Origin: Prosthecobacter sp. | GTDB taxonomy: Bacteria; Verrucomicrobiota; Verrucomicrobiia; Verrucomicrobiales; Verrucomicrobiaceae | Direction: 5' to 3' | Length of the DNA: 64,000 bases | NCBI GenBank assembly: GCA_019186985.1 | Contig: JABARQ010000010.1 | Location: 62,001-126,000, forward strand | In this document: piece by piece, positions 25,989 to 35,035 of the stretch | Position numbering within the stretch: the stretch's first letter is position 1 | How the letters are laid out: each line of letters opens with the position of its first letter | Translations under genes and position numbers: made by a program | The notes under the pieces: generated by a model | What the model saw: only the letters and a program-made list of their open reading frames with translations | Told to the model about the DNA's origin: nothing | Database searches by the model: none

Positions 25989-28900
25989 TTATTCCATCAG
26001 CTCGACCAGGCGGCTGCCTTCGACGCGGACGACCCAGTTTTCGATGTTCTCCACCTGTTCGGTGGACTCGTCGTAGGTGCGCTCGACACGGCATTGCACG
26101 ACGGTGTCGGCATGCTGGAACATGGTGGGCAGGCGGTCTTCGGGGAAGGCCATGATGAGCTGCAGGCCAAAGTTGCGGGCGAGTGCGAGACAGTCGTCGA
26201 TGCGGTCGCCGCTGAGCTTGCTGAAAGCCTCGTCCATGACCACGAGGCCGAGGTTCTGCTGCTCGTCCCGGCGGCCGAGGTCATAGACGCGGCGGAAGGC
26301 GGCGAGGGTGGCGACAAAGAAGGGCGCCTGGTTTTCACCGCCGCTCTGTTTCTTGGCGCTTTTGTTGAGGCTGATGGCGGCGGCGTCACCGCGTCCGGCG
26401 GGCTTCGCCTCGATGTCCCAGTGATGGTAGTAGCGGTAGTCGAGGGCGCGTTGGTGGCGCTTGTCGTCGGGGTTGTCGGCGGCGTCGATGGCGGCCATGA
26501 GCTCAGCCTTGGCACGTTCGATGTCCTCGCGGGCGCCGGCGTTGAAGAGGTCCATGTCGCTGCCACTGGGCAGGCCTTTTTCCACCAGCGTCCAGATGGC
26601 GCTGTGGGCCTTGTCGGCGCGGCTGGTGAGCTGGTAGCGCCAGCCGCCGATCTCGTGGTCCATGGCGCGGTTGAGCTCGCGCTTGGTGCGGTCGGCCTCG
26701 CTGAGCTTTTCACGCAGGACGTCGAGCACCTGGTGCTGGAGGCGCTCCTCCCACTCGCGCTTCGCAGCCTCGGCGGCGGTCTTGTAGCGTTCGAGCTCGT
26801 GGGTTTCGAGCTCCTCGCGGCGCTGGTCAAAGGCGTCGTTGCCCTCCTCGGCGGCGTCGAGCGCCTCACCGATGTCCTTGTGGGCCTCGATGAGGGCGGC
26901 GCGTTCTTCATCGCGCAGCCTGCGGGCTTCCTGGGCCTGGCTGTCGAGCCGCAGGGCCAGGGCGGCGGCCATTTCCACCGCCTTGCGCCAGGAGGTGGAC
27001 TTCTGTCGTTCGGCGGTGATGCGTGTGGCGATTTCCGCCTCGTTGATGCCGCGCACCAGGGTCCGGGAGGTCTGCCGGGCGATGCGGGTCTGCTCCTCGG
27101 CGGTGACGTCCTCGGCGAGGGCATCTTCAAGCCGGGCCTGCTCCACGGAGAAGGCGGTGATGGCGGTCTTCAGGCTGCCGATGCGTTCGTGGATGCCTTC
27201 CAGGGTGGCATTCTGCACGCGCAGGTTTTCCATGGCCTGGACGTTGTCCGGCGTGGCGAGCAGATCCCAGGTGGCCTGGAGTTCGCCGAGCTCCCTGCGC
27301 AGCCGGGGCAGCTGATGAATTTCGTCGCTGCCGGCCGGGGCGGTGAAATGATCGAGCCGCCATTCGCGGCCGCGGTTGAGGAAGGCGCGCAGGTCCTCGC
27401 AGTCGCGCCGCACCTCCTCGATGACGGCCTCGGTGTCGCGCAGCTCGCTTTCGCGCTGATCCCGCAGCCGGCGCAGGCCTTCCTCGCCAAGGGTGAGTTC
27501 CTTTTCCGGTGTGAGCTTCACGCGACGTGGCGGGTCCTTGAGCCAGCCGTCGAGGGAGAGGGCGCGTGCATGCTTGTCGAGCTGCGACACCTTGGTGACG
27601 GCGACAATGCCGCCGAGCAGGTGGTCGAGATAACGGCCCGCGACCTCATGGCGGGTTTCCAGGAATTCGCGCAGGGAGCCTTTTTCCACCTTCACCGGCA
27701 GGCTGCGGACCTCGTCGGGATGCAGCAGGGATTCGCCCGGGCTGGGGGTCTGCTGGGCCTGGTCCCAGGCGGCGCGGAAGTCTTCGGGGAGAATGGCACG
27801 GCGATGCGCTCCAAGCATGGCTTCAAGGAGCGGCCACCATTTTTCCGCCGAGGGCTTCACCTCGACGACGCGCCCGAGGGCCACGGCGCGCTGGCCGCGG
27901 GCGAGCAGGGCGTTGAGCAGCGGGGCGGGGGCGGCCTGGCCTTCCTGAAGGTGGCCGAGATCCTTCTGCAGGGCCATTTTCCGCATTTCATGTTCGGCCA
28001 GCCGCGCCTCGATGGGGCGCAGCGCCTCGCCTGCCTCGTCCTTGAGCTGGATGTAGGCGGCGGTCATGTCACGCGCGGCGGCGAGGGCCCGGGTCTCGTC
28101 CGCGCTCTGCATGGCGGCGAGGCAGGCCGAGGCTTCATCGCTGACATTCAGGCCGAGGCGCGAGGCGTGGAGAATCCAGTCCTGCCAGCGGCGGAGACGG
28201 TCGCGCAAGACGTCACGGACACCTGAGGCGGCGGCCTCCAGACGGGCGATGTCCTTGTCGAGCTCGCGGCGGCGGCGGTCGTTCTCCTCCAGCTTGAGCG
28301 CCTTGTCACCGAGGGCGGCGCGCGCGGCCTCGACGGTGGTGCGCAGGCGGTCGCGCTCCTGGAGGGCGTTTTCGTGGGCCTCCAGGTTGTCGGCATGTTC
28401 GGCGCGGCGTTCCTCCAGGATCGAGCGGCGGCGGTTGAGGTTTTCCAGGGCCTCCTCGTGCTTCAGCGCGTCGCTGAGGTGCGTGTAGAGGGCGGATTCA
28501 CGACGGGAAGCGACCCAGTTCTGATGATGGCCGGAGATCTTCTTCAGGCGTTCGAGCTGGTCGTGCATCTTCTCCAGCCGCTCCTGGGCGCGGCGGTGGG
28601 CGTCGACGCTGGCCTTGACGGCGCGAACGTCGGGCATGCCGGGCTCGAGCAGGAACTCGCGAACAAACTTTTCGAAATTGCTCTCGGGCTCGAAGGCCAT
28701 GGCGCGGGGCAGGGTCTTGCCCATCTGCTCGGCGTCGAAGCCGAGGTGGCTGCGCAGGGCCATCTCCTCCAGGTAGGCCTTCTGACGGTCCCAGACATCG
28801 CCGTCGAGCTCGCGTTTCACCCGGGTGCGGAAGACCTCCTCGGGCAGGAACTGCATGGCCTCGGGACCGCCGTCGCTGTTGAGAAAATCCTGCCAGGCGA

Positions 28901-29327
28901 GCCTGCGGCCGGCGCGGAACCAGATCGTCGAGGGCTTGGCGCTGGGGCTTTCGTATTCAATGCGAGCGCCCCAGGTTTCACGGCGGGGTTCGGTTTCACC
29001 GGGGCGCAGCGGCCAGGTGAACTCGAGCGCGGCGAGGGTGACACTGCTGGGGCGTAGGTAGCGCTCCTGGCCGTCGCGGCCGGTGGTGTTGGTGTCGCAG
29101 AGGCAGTAGCCGCGCAGGCTGCGGCCGCTGCCCGCACCGGCGGCGGCCTTGTTGAAGCGGCTCTGCTGCTCGCCGAGCATGACGAACTGGATGAGGTCGA
29201 GCAGGGCGCTCTTGCCGCTGCCATTGGCGCCGGTGATGAGGCTGAGGCCGGCGACGTCGATGAACTGCCGGTAGCCGTACCAGTTGACGGCGAGGATGCG
29301 GCTGAGGGTGATGCGCGGGTGGCTCAT
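25989..29327 (-). CDS. jetC: Wadjet system SMC/MukB-like ATPase JetC
   Basis: 1112 aa. The N-terminal ATPase lobe has Walker A GANGSGKS at residues 33-40; a long coiled-coil region rich in Glu, Arg and Ala follows (about 220-900) with a central hinge-like part; the C-terminal lobe has the signature SGGENQAPF at 995 and Walker B LGLVVMDEAFSKL at about 1026-1038. This is the loop-extruding motor of the JetABCD anti-plasmid complex. Its ATG overlaps the jetB stop (ATGA), so the two are translationally coupled. All ATPase motifs look intact. Confidence 0.93.
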   Translation of the reverse strand: MSHPRITLSRILAVNWYGYRQFIDVAGLSLITGANGSGKSALLDLIQFVMLGEQQSRFNKAAAGAGSGRSLRGYCLCDTNTTGRDGQERYLRPSSVTLAALEFTWPLRPGETEPRRETWGARIEYESPSAKPSTIWFRAGRRLAWQDFLNSDGGPEAMQFLPEEVFRTRVKRELDGDVWDRQKAYLEEMALRSHLGFDAEQMGKTLPRAMAFEPESNFEKFVREFLLEPGMPDVRAVKASVDAHRRAQERLEKMHDQLERLKKISGHHQNWVASRRESALYTHLSDALKHEEALENLNRRRSILEERRAEHADNLEAHENALQERDRLRTTVEAARAALGDKALKLEENDRRRRELDKDIARLEAAASGVRDVLRDRLRRWQDWILHASRLGLNVSDEASACLAAMQSADETRALAAARDMTAAYIQLKDEAGEALRPIEARLAEHEMRKMALQKDLGHLQEGQAAPAPLLNALLARGQRAVALGRVVEVKPSAEKWWPLLEAMLGAHRRAILPEDFRAAWDQAQQTPSPGESLLHPDEVRSLPVKVEKGSLREFLETRHEVAGRYLDHLLGGIVAVTKVSQLDKHARALSLDGWLKDPPRRVKLTPEKELTLGEEGLRRLRDQRESELRDTEAVIEEVRRDCEDLRAFLNRGREWRLDHFTAPAGSDEIHQLPRLRRELGELQATWDLLATPDNVQAMENLRVQNATLEGIHERIGSLKTAITAFSVEQARLEDALAEDVTAEEQTRIARQTSRTLVRGINEAEIATRITAERQKSTSWRKAVEMAAALALRLDSQAQEARRLRDEERAALIEAHKDIGEALDAAEEGNDAFDQRREELETHELERYKTAAEAAKREWEERLQHQVLDVLREKLSEADRTKRELNRAMDHEIGGWRYQLTSRADKAHSAIWTLVEKGLPSGSDMDLFNAGAREDIERAKAELMAAIDAADNPDDKRHQRALDYRYYHHWDIEAKPAGRGDAAAISLNKSAKKQSGGENQAPFFVATLAAFRRVYDLGRRDEQQNLGLVVMDEAFSKLSGDRIDDCLALARNFGLQLIMAFPEDRLPTMFQHADTVVQCRVERTYDESTEQVENIENWVVRVEGSRLVELME

Positions 29328-29983
29328 GCGGCCACCTCCCCGGATTCAGCGTCGGGTTTGTCACCGGCAGCCGGCTGATAAAGATCGACGCGCGACTGCC
29401 AGGCGCTGAGGTCATCAAAGGGGATCACGCGGGCCAGGCTGGGCAGGACTTCGATCTGCATCTCGCCCATCTGCAGCATGCCCTCCGGCCGCAGGGTGCG
29501 GATCAGGCGATGGCGGCGCAGGCGGACGAGGCAGGCCTCGATCTGGGATTTTTCGGGCGTGGCGATCTTGTCGAAGAAGACCTTCAGGGCGGCCCAGAGC
29601 TGGTCGACGGTGACGATGACAGCCTCCTGGTGGCCGTTGCTGATCTCGTCATCGTAAAGGCGCCAGAGGGTGAGCAGCACAAGGGTTTCGTCCTTGTCGA
29701 AGCGGCCGAGGAGCTGGCAGGACTCGGTGCGCGGCCGGGCCTGGAGCAGGGACTGTTCTTCATCGACGATCAGCTCCAGGGCGAGCGGGGCGAGATAGTC
29801 CTCGAGGTGGGCGCGGTAGTGGTCCCGGGCGAGCAGGAAAAGGTCACGGCCGCCGCCTTCGTCGCCGAGCAGGACCCCGCGTCCGAGCAGTTCGGCGAGA
29901 ACATCCCGGAGCGCCGCCCGGTCCGAATCCGGCACATCGCTCCAAAAGCGGGGCCAGAGGGGATCAGAGGAGGAGGCGGACAT
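29324..29983 (-). CDS. jetB: Wadjet system MukE-like subunit JetB (DUF4194)
   Basis: 219 aa from the ATG at 29983 (MSASSSDPLWPRF); an upstream open frame adds 47 unrelated residues. The winged-helix content is visible in LRDVLAELLGRGVLLGD, FLLARDHYRAHLEDYLAPLALELIVDEEQSLLQ and TLWRLYDDEI, all typical of DUF4194/JetB. It bridges the JetA kleisin and the JetC heads. A gap of about 600 bases, filled by a gene on the other strand, separates it from jetA, which is unusual for this operon. Confidence 0.9.
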   Translation of the reverse strand: MSASSSDPLWPRFWSDVPDSDRAALRDVLAELLGRGVLLGDEGGGRDLFLLARDHYRAHLEDYLAPLALELIVDEEQSLLQARPRTESCQLLGRFDKDETLVLLTLWRLYDDEISNGHQEAVIVTVDQLWAALKVFFDKIATPEKSQIEACLVRLRRHRLIRTLRPEGMLQMGEMQIEVLPSLARVIPFDDLSAWQSRVDLYQPAAGDKPDAESGEVAA

Positions 29984-30104
29984 GGGGTTGGAGGCGGGTG
30001 ATGTAGGAAGAAGGCCCTGGCGGGCAACCGAATGATGCGCCCAAGTGGGGGGATTGCTTTCATGCCCAGCACCCACTGAGGAGGAAAAAATCAGACGAGA
30101 CACC

Positions 30105-30569
30105 ATGAAAACGATCATTTTCATCCTCCTTTGGGCGGTCGCCCTGCCCGGTCATGCTGAACTGGTCGAGGTTTTTGCATGCATCACCAAAGAGTTCGAT
30201 CACCCGAACGGCAGGGATGTGGATGTCTGGTATCAGGCGACAAAGCAGCTGGGTCGAGCGGATACAGGTGAAACAGCCTTTGGAAAGGTGCTTGAGCTCG
30301 CCGCAGCCAGTTCCTGGCAGGCCGAGCCTTTTTATGGGCCTGTGGTCAAGCTCATGATCAAGGATTCCAGCGGACAGTTTTTCCTCGTTCATTTTGAGTA
30401 TCTGAAGGGGCACGCGATCCTTGGTCAGGGATTGCGCTTTGCAGTCGCCAAAGGCAGTCCGGTCAAAGGTCAGCACAATCAATGGCGGGGCGATCCTTAC
30501 TGCGGAAGCAGCATCAAAGCAGATCAGCCAATCATTGCTGAACTGCGAAAGATCGTAAAGAGCCTGTAG
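30105..30569 (+). CDS. Hypothetical secreted protein inside the Wadjet operon
   Basis: 154 aa with a clear signal peptide (KTIIFILLWAVALPGHA); the ATG at 30105 is preferred for that reason. The mature part has no recognised motif; it contains two Cys only far apart (FACITKE near the start, GDPYCGSS near the end), which could form a disulphide. It reads against the jet genes and lies exactly between jetA (stop at 30591) and jetB (start at 29983). Base composition looks lower in GC than the flanking jet genes, suggesting later insertion. Confidence 0.7.
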   Translation: MKTIIFILLWAVALPGHAELVEVFACITKEFDHPNGRDVDVWYQATKQLGRADTGETAFGKVLELAAASSWQAEPFYGPVVKLMIKDSSGQFFLVHFEYLKGHAILGQGLRFAVAKGSPVKGQHNQWRGDPYCGSSIKADQPIIAELRKIVKSL

Positions 30570-30590
30570 CCTTGTTTTGAAGGGCTGCTT

Positions 30591-32069
30591 TCACGCCTCC
30601 CGGGCCACGGAGAACCTTTCGATGCGATGCCCGGCGATTTCGTCGTGCTCCAGGATCTGCGGTTCGAGGCCGTGGCGGCGGCGCAGGCCGTCAACGCTCC
30701 AACGGACGCGTTTGCCGGTCAGGGAAGGGGCGTGCTGGTAGGCGACGATGGCAAGCAGGTCGAGCAGGTCGTCGGTGGTTTCGAGCTGGATCTCCTCGGT
30801 GCTGACCCCACCGCCCTTGGCGGGGACGAGCCTGGCGACCAGTCGGGCGGCGCGCTGGGGGGTGAGGGCGAGGCGCTGGCGTTCCTTCCAGGCGGCGAGC
30901 ACGTCGTCGGGGCTCTGCCTGCCGCCGCCGCTGGCGCCGAAGGTGAGATCCACGGGCGCCTTGCTGCGGCGCGGACGGAAGAGGGATTCGGTGCCGAAGA
31001 AGAAGCGTGTCTCGACGCAACGCGGGGCGAAGTCGGCGGGCTGGCCGGCAAATTCGGAGAAGCGGCCGCCGGCGTGGGCGGTGTTGAGGCTGTCGCAGTA
31101 GGCTTTGACGATTTCGGGGCGCCGGCCGCGCAGCTCGGTCTGGTAACGGTAGCGCTGCTGGCTGAGGCGGTTGAAGGCGGCCATGCGCAGGTCGATGGCC
31201 TCGGCGCGCCGTTTCAGGCCGCCGAGGTCGCGCTCCAGGCGGGTGAGCAGGCTGACGGCGAGGTCGTAGGATTCGCTGTCGTCGTAGCCGTAGTGGTTGC
31301 GCAGGCCTTCGGCGAGGCGTTCGCGCATGATGGGGTCGTCATGGCGTTCGGAGATGGCGCTGCGGGCGCGCTCGATGCGCATCAGCAGGCCGCCCCGGCG
31401 CAGGGCGTCATAGCAGACCATGTGCTGGCCCTGGCCGAACTCTTCGTAGAGAAGGTTGAGCGTGTCCGCTGCGGTGGCGGTCTGGCGCTGGCGCTGCTCA
31501 AAGCCGGTGACGATTTTTTCGACGGCATGGAGCTGCTCGATGGCACGCTCGAGGCGCTGCGAGAGGTCGTTGAGGGTGGAGCGGAGCTGGTCGGGCTCGT
31601 TGATGCGCGGGTCGAGCACACCGCGGTCCTCCAGGGTCTGGCAGAGGCCACGCAGGGTGTCGGCGAAGGTTTTCAGCTCGGCGACGCGGTCCTCGGCGAG
31701 GTCCCGCAGCATGCGCATCAGGGGCCGGAGGCCGGGGGTGATGACGGCCCAGCGTTCGTGCAGGCCGAGGGTCTGGTCTTCGAGCCAGCCGGCGGCGATG
31801 AGCCGGTTGAAAAACTGGCCGGCGCGCTGCCGGGCGTCGCGCAGGGCCGCGCCTTCGTCCTCAGCGAGGAGGGAGAGCGGGTGGCGGGCGAGGATTTCGC
31901 GGATGATCTCGGTGGTTTCCCGGTGGGAGAGGCGGCCGGTTTCGCCGGCTTCGTCAATGAGCCGGTCCGCACAGTCCACGTAGATGGGCGCCGAGGGCCT
32001 CGCGAGGGGGCGGAAGAACTCCACCGGCACGCTGCGGTTGAGGCGTGAGCTGAGGGTTTCGGGCGGCAT
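30591..32069 (-). CDS. jetA: Wadjet system kleisin subunit JetA (MukF-like)
   Basis: 492 aa from the ATG at 32069 (MPPETLSSRLNRSVPVEFF); the frame is open upstream only because it is antisense to the next gene. The N-terminal winged helix (GRLSHRETTEIIREILARHP...FFNRLIAAGWLED) and a long helical middle (LEDRGVLDPRI, LNLLYEEFGQGQHMVCYDALRRGG) match the JetA/MukF-like family. It would link the JetC ATPase heads. First gene of the operon; divergent from the AsmA-like gene, with the promoter region between 32070 and 32169. Confidence 0.9.
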   Translation of the reverse strand: MPPETLSSRLNRSVPVEFFRPLARPSAPIYVDCADRLIDEAGETGRLSHRETTEIIREILARHPLSLLAEDEGAALRDARQRAGQFFNRLIAAGWLEDQTLGLHERWAVITPGLRPLMRMLRDLAEDRVAELKTFADTLRGLCQTLEDRGVLDPRINEPDQLRSTLNDLSQRLERAIEQLHAVEKIVTGFEQRQRQTATAADTLNLLYEEFGQGQHMVCYDALRRGGLLMRIERARSAISERHDDPIMRERLAEGLRNHYGYDDSESYDLAVSLLTRLERDLGGLKRRAEAIDLRMAAFNRLSQQRYRYQTELRGRRPEIVKAYCDSLNTAHAGGRFSEFAGQPADFAPRCVETRFFFGTESLFRPRRSKAPVDLTFGASGGGRQSPDDVLAAWKERQRLALTPQRAARLVARLVPAKGGGVSTEEIQLETTDDLLDLLAIVAYQHAPSLTGKRVRWSVDGLRRRHGLEPQILEHDEIAGHRIERFSVAREA

Positions 32070-32169
32070 GGGGGGAACTAGGCCGCGTTTGGAAAATGGC
32101 AAGGCTGGCCTGACACAGCGGGACCGTCGCTTGACCCCTTGGGTGTGTGCTGGCACTTTCGAGCTCCCC

Positions 32170-34896
32170 TTGAAAGGCTTCTTTTCCAGCGTTGTGAAGC
32201 TTGTGCTCGGCAGCGGTCTGCTGGCGGGGGGGGTGTATTTGACGACGGACACCTTCGGCAGGACCTGGCGTGAGTTTGTGATTGGCGAGCTGGCCCAGCG
32301 TGGGCTGCATCTGGATTTCCGGCGGCTGATCATCAATCCGGTGGGCGGGATCGTGGCGCGGGATGTGCAGGTGTTTGCAGACGCCGGTCGGCGGCAGGTG
32401 CTGGCCGAGGTGAACCACCTGAACCTCGACTTCAACATGGGCAGGCTGATGGAGGGCCGGTTTGTGGTGGAAGGCCTGGAGCTGAGCCATGCGCGTGTGG
32501 CCCTGCCGGTGGAGCAGGAGCCCAGGCCGCAGGAGAAGACGGGCGTGCCTACGGTGATTGAAATCGAGGACCTGAATGCGCGGGTCTTCATCCAGGAAGG
32601 CCGGCTGGAGATCCGCCAGGCGGAGGGCCGGCTGGCCGGCATCGCCTTGAATGTCACGGGCGAACTGCTGCTGCCTTCGTCTTCAGCCCGGGAGCCCCGG
32701 CAGCCGGCACCTGAAAAAGGCGCTTCACTGACGCAGATGGCGGACCTGGGCAGGCATCGTCTGGGCATCCGGAAAGCTCTGGACTGGCTGGGCCGGTTTT
32801 CCTTCACCAGGGCGCCCAAGCTCAGCCTGGAGATTCATGGGGCGCTGGCGCAGCCGGAGGACATGGTGGCGCGTCTGTATTTTGATGCTGACGGGCTGCG
32901 CTACGACACCTTTGCCTGTGACTCCCTGCGTGCGGAAATCGAATACTCGGCCGGCATGGTGGACCTGACGCGCTTTTACCTGAAGGACCGGCTGGGCGAG
33001 GTGAATGCGAACGCCAACTGGACCCTGGGTGCGGACGACCTGCGTTTTCATCTGACCTCGAGCGCGGATCTTCCGGGGCTGGCCAGCGCGTTCCTGAGCA
33101 ATGAAAAGCTGAGGGAGATCGTGTTTTACGAACCGCCGCACCTGGCCCTGGAGGGCGTGTGGCATGTGGGAGGAGGACTGGCCGGCCACAAGCGGCCCGT
33201 GCATGTCACCGGCAGCCTGGAATGCGGTCGGTTCGGCACGCGCGGCGAGCTTTTTGAAGGCCTGAAGGCCATGATCGGCGTGGCACCGGAGGGGGTTTAC
33301 ATCCGGGACCTGCTGCTGCGCCACAAGTCCGGCACCCTGGCCGCCCAGAGCCTGGTGCATGAGCAGCAGGGCACGCGCTACGACCTGGTACTGCGCATGG
33401 ACCCCCGAGCCTTCCTGCCCTTTGCCCAGATGAAGCAGACACGGGAGATCATCCAGCGCTTCGAGTTTTCACCCGAGTCCTCGATCCACTTCGAGCTGAC
33501 CGGCAGCGGCCCGGAGCCCGACCCTCAGCAATGCCTGAACAAAGGTCGTGGTGACCTGCGCCGCTTCAAGTACAAGGGGCTCTATCTGGACGAGCTGCAG
33601 GCGGATGTGGAGTTCAAACATCCGATGCAGAACTACCGGAATGTGAAAATCCGGCGGCCGGAGGGTGCGGGGGAGGTGCAGAGCGTCGAGGTCCATGACG
33701 AGGAGAAATGGGTGAAGCTGGACGGCGTGAAGTCCGCCATGGATCCGGTGGGAGTCGTCGGGGTGTTCGGCCCCAAGACGGCGGACATCATCGCCCGCTA
33801 CCGCCTTCCCAACACGACCCGGGTGGAGCTGGACGGCACCCTTTTTTACCGGGCGCCGGAAAAGAACGACTTCCGGGTGAAGTTCAGCCATCCGACCGGC
33901 ACGGGCCGGTACTCGCTGCTGGATGAGGATCACATCATCAGCGCGCCGGTGGGCGAGCTGGTGTTCAAGCAGACGGAACTGAAGTTTGACGTCAGCGGCC
34001 AGCTTTACGGCGGACCCATGAGCGCCCGTGGCACGGTTGACCTCAGGCCGGACGTCGATGGCTTTTCGGTCGAGGTGAAGGCGGCGCGGTTCATGCAGGA
34101 AATCTTCAACAAGAGGGTGCCCTTTGAAAAGGTGCGCGCCGTGGTGACGGAGGCAGGATCGCAGACAAAGGTGGACATTGGAGCGACCCTGCTGGATGGC
34201 GGCTTCACCCTGAAGGGCGGTTTTGGCGGTCCCCGCGGACCCGAAAGCTACTCGGGGGACATGGAGCTGAAAAACATCAGCCTGGCGCGATTTTCAGATG
34301 TCTTCATGCGCGGCAACGACTCCCAGGGCGACGTGACGGGGTACTTCAAGTTCACCGGCCAGCTGAGGGACTGGTCGGCCTTGAAGGGCAGCGGGGCGCT
34401 GACCATCCTGAACGGTGACCTTTATTCAATCCCCATCGTGGGGGTGCTGGCACCCATGCTCGGCACCATCCTGCCCAAGCAGATCGCCGGTTACAACATC
34501 GCCAAGGAGGCGGACTGCACCTTTGAAGTGGCCGATGGCAACCTGGTGACAAAGAATTTCGAAGCTCTCACCAGCACCTTCAAGATCCTGCTCGACGGCC
34601 GGATCGACTTCCTGCGCGACATCCTCGACATGAACGCCCAGGTCAGGGTGCGCGGCCTGCCGGGCATTGTCTTCCTGCCGTTCAGCGAGCTGCTGGAATA
34701 CAAGGGCACCGGTTCCGTTTCGGATCCCCGATGGGAGGCGAAACTGTTCCGTGGAGTGGACCGCAGCCCGCGTCAGGACAGCTCCAGGGAAGCCATGAAG
34801 GAGGGCGAAAAGCCTGCCTCACAGCCCTCGGAGCCGGTGCTTCCAAGACTGAAGAAGGCGCTGACGCCCCTGTTCAAAAGCCCAGGCAGCCGCTGA
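32170..34896 (+). CDS. AsmA/TamB-like envelope protein
   Basis: About 908 aa. No ATG is near the membrane anchor, so the start is taken as TTG at 32170, giving KGFFSSVVKLVLGSGLLAGGVYL as an N-terminal helix; GTG codons at 32143 and 32194 are alternatives. A very long periplasmic region of beta-strand repeats follows, with the AsmA-type ending (GDVTGYFKFTGQLRDW, LTILNGDLYSIPIVGVLAPML, FSELLEYKGTGSVSDPRWEAKLF). AsmA-like proteins help lipid transport between membranes. The region near 340-360 has extended sequence typical of the DUF3971 group. Confidence 0.8.
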   Translation: MKGFFSSVVKLVLGSGLLAGGVYLTTDTFGRTWREFVIGELAQRGLHLDFRRLIINPVGGIVARDVQVFADAGRRQVLAEVNHLNLDFNMGRLMEGRFVVEGLELSHARVALPVEQEPRPQEKTGVPTVIEIEDLNARVFIQEGRLEIRQAEGRLAGIALNVTGELLLPSSSAREPRQPAPEKGASLTQMADLGRHRLGIRKALDWLGRFSFTRAPKLSLEIHGALAQPEDMVARLYFDADGLRYDTFACDSLRAEIEYSAGMVDLTRFYLKDRLGEVNANANWTLGADDLRFHLTSSADLPGLASAFLSNEKLREIVFYEPPHLALEGVWHVGGGLAGHKRPVHVTGSLECGRFGTRGELFEGLKAMIGVAPEGVYIRDLLLRHKSGTLAAQSLVHEQQGTRYDLVLRMDPRAFLPFAQMKQTREIIQRFEFSPESSIHFELTGSGPEPDPQQCLNKGRGDLRRFKYKGLYLDELQADVEFKHPMQNYRNVKIRRPEGAGEVQSVEVHDEEKWVKLDGVKSAMDPVGVVGVFGPKTADIIARYRLPNTTRVELDGTLFYRAPEKNDFRVKFSHPTGTGRYSLLDEDHIISAPVGELVFKQTELKFDVSGQLYGGPMSARGTVDLRPDVDGFSVEVKAARFMQEIFNKRVPFEKVRAVVTEAGSQTKVDIGATLLDGGFTLKGGFGGPRGPESYSGDMELKNISLARFSDVFMRGNDSQGDVTGYFKFTGQLRDWSALKGSGALTILNGDLYSIPIVGVLAPMLGTILPKQIAGYNIAKEADCTFEVADGNLVTKNFEALTSTFKILLDGRIDFLRDILDMNAQVRVRGLPGIVFLPFSELLEYKGTGSVSDPRWEAKLFRGVDRSPRQDSSREAMKEGEKPASQPSEPVLPRLKKALTPLFKSPGSR

Positions 34897-35035
34897 AAGC
34901 CCCCCCAAGGCCTCCCTCACCCCGGCCTTGCCAAACAGGCAAAGTCGCCTAGCCTGCGCGCCCTTTTTCCCCGGCCACCTGAAAGCAGCCCAGGGCAAAA
35001 GCCTCCGTAAGCAACCCCCGCCCCCGCCTTTGAGC

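Noticed and set aside
25908..28226. 772-codon plus-strand open frame
   Set aside because: Antisense to jetC; low-complexity composition and no domains.
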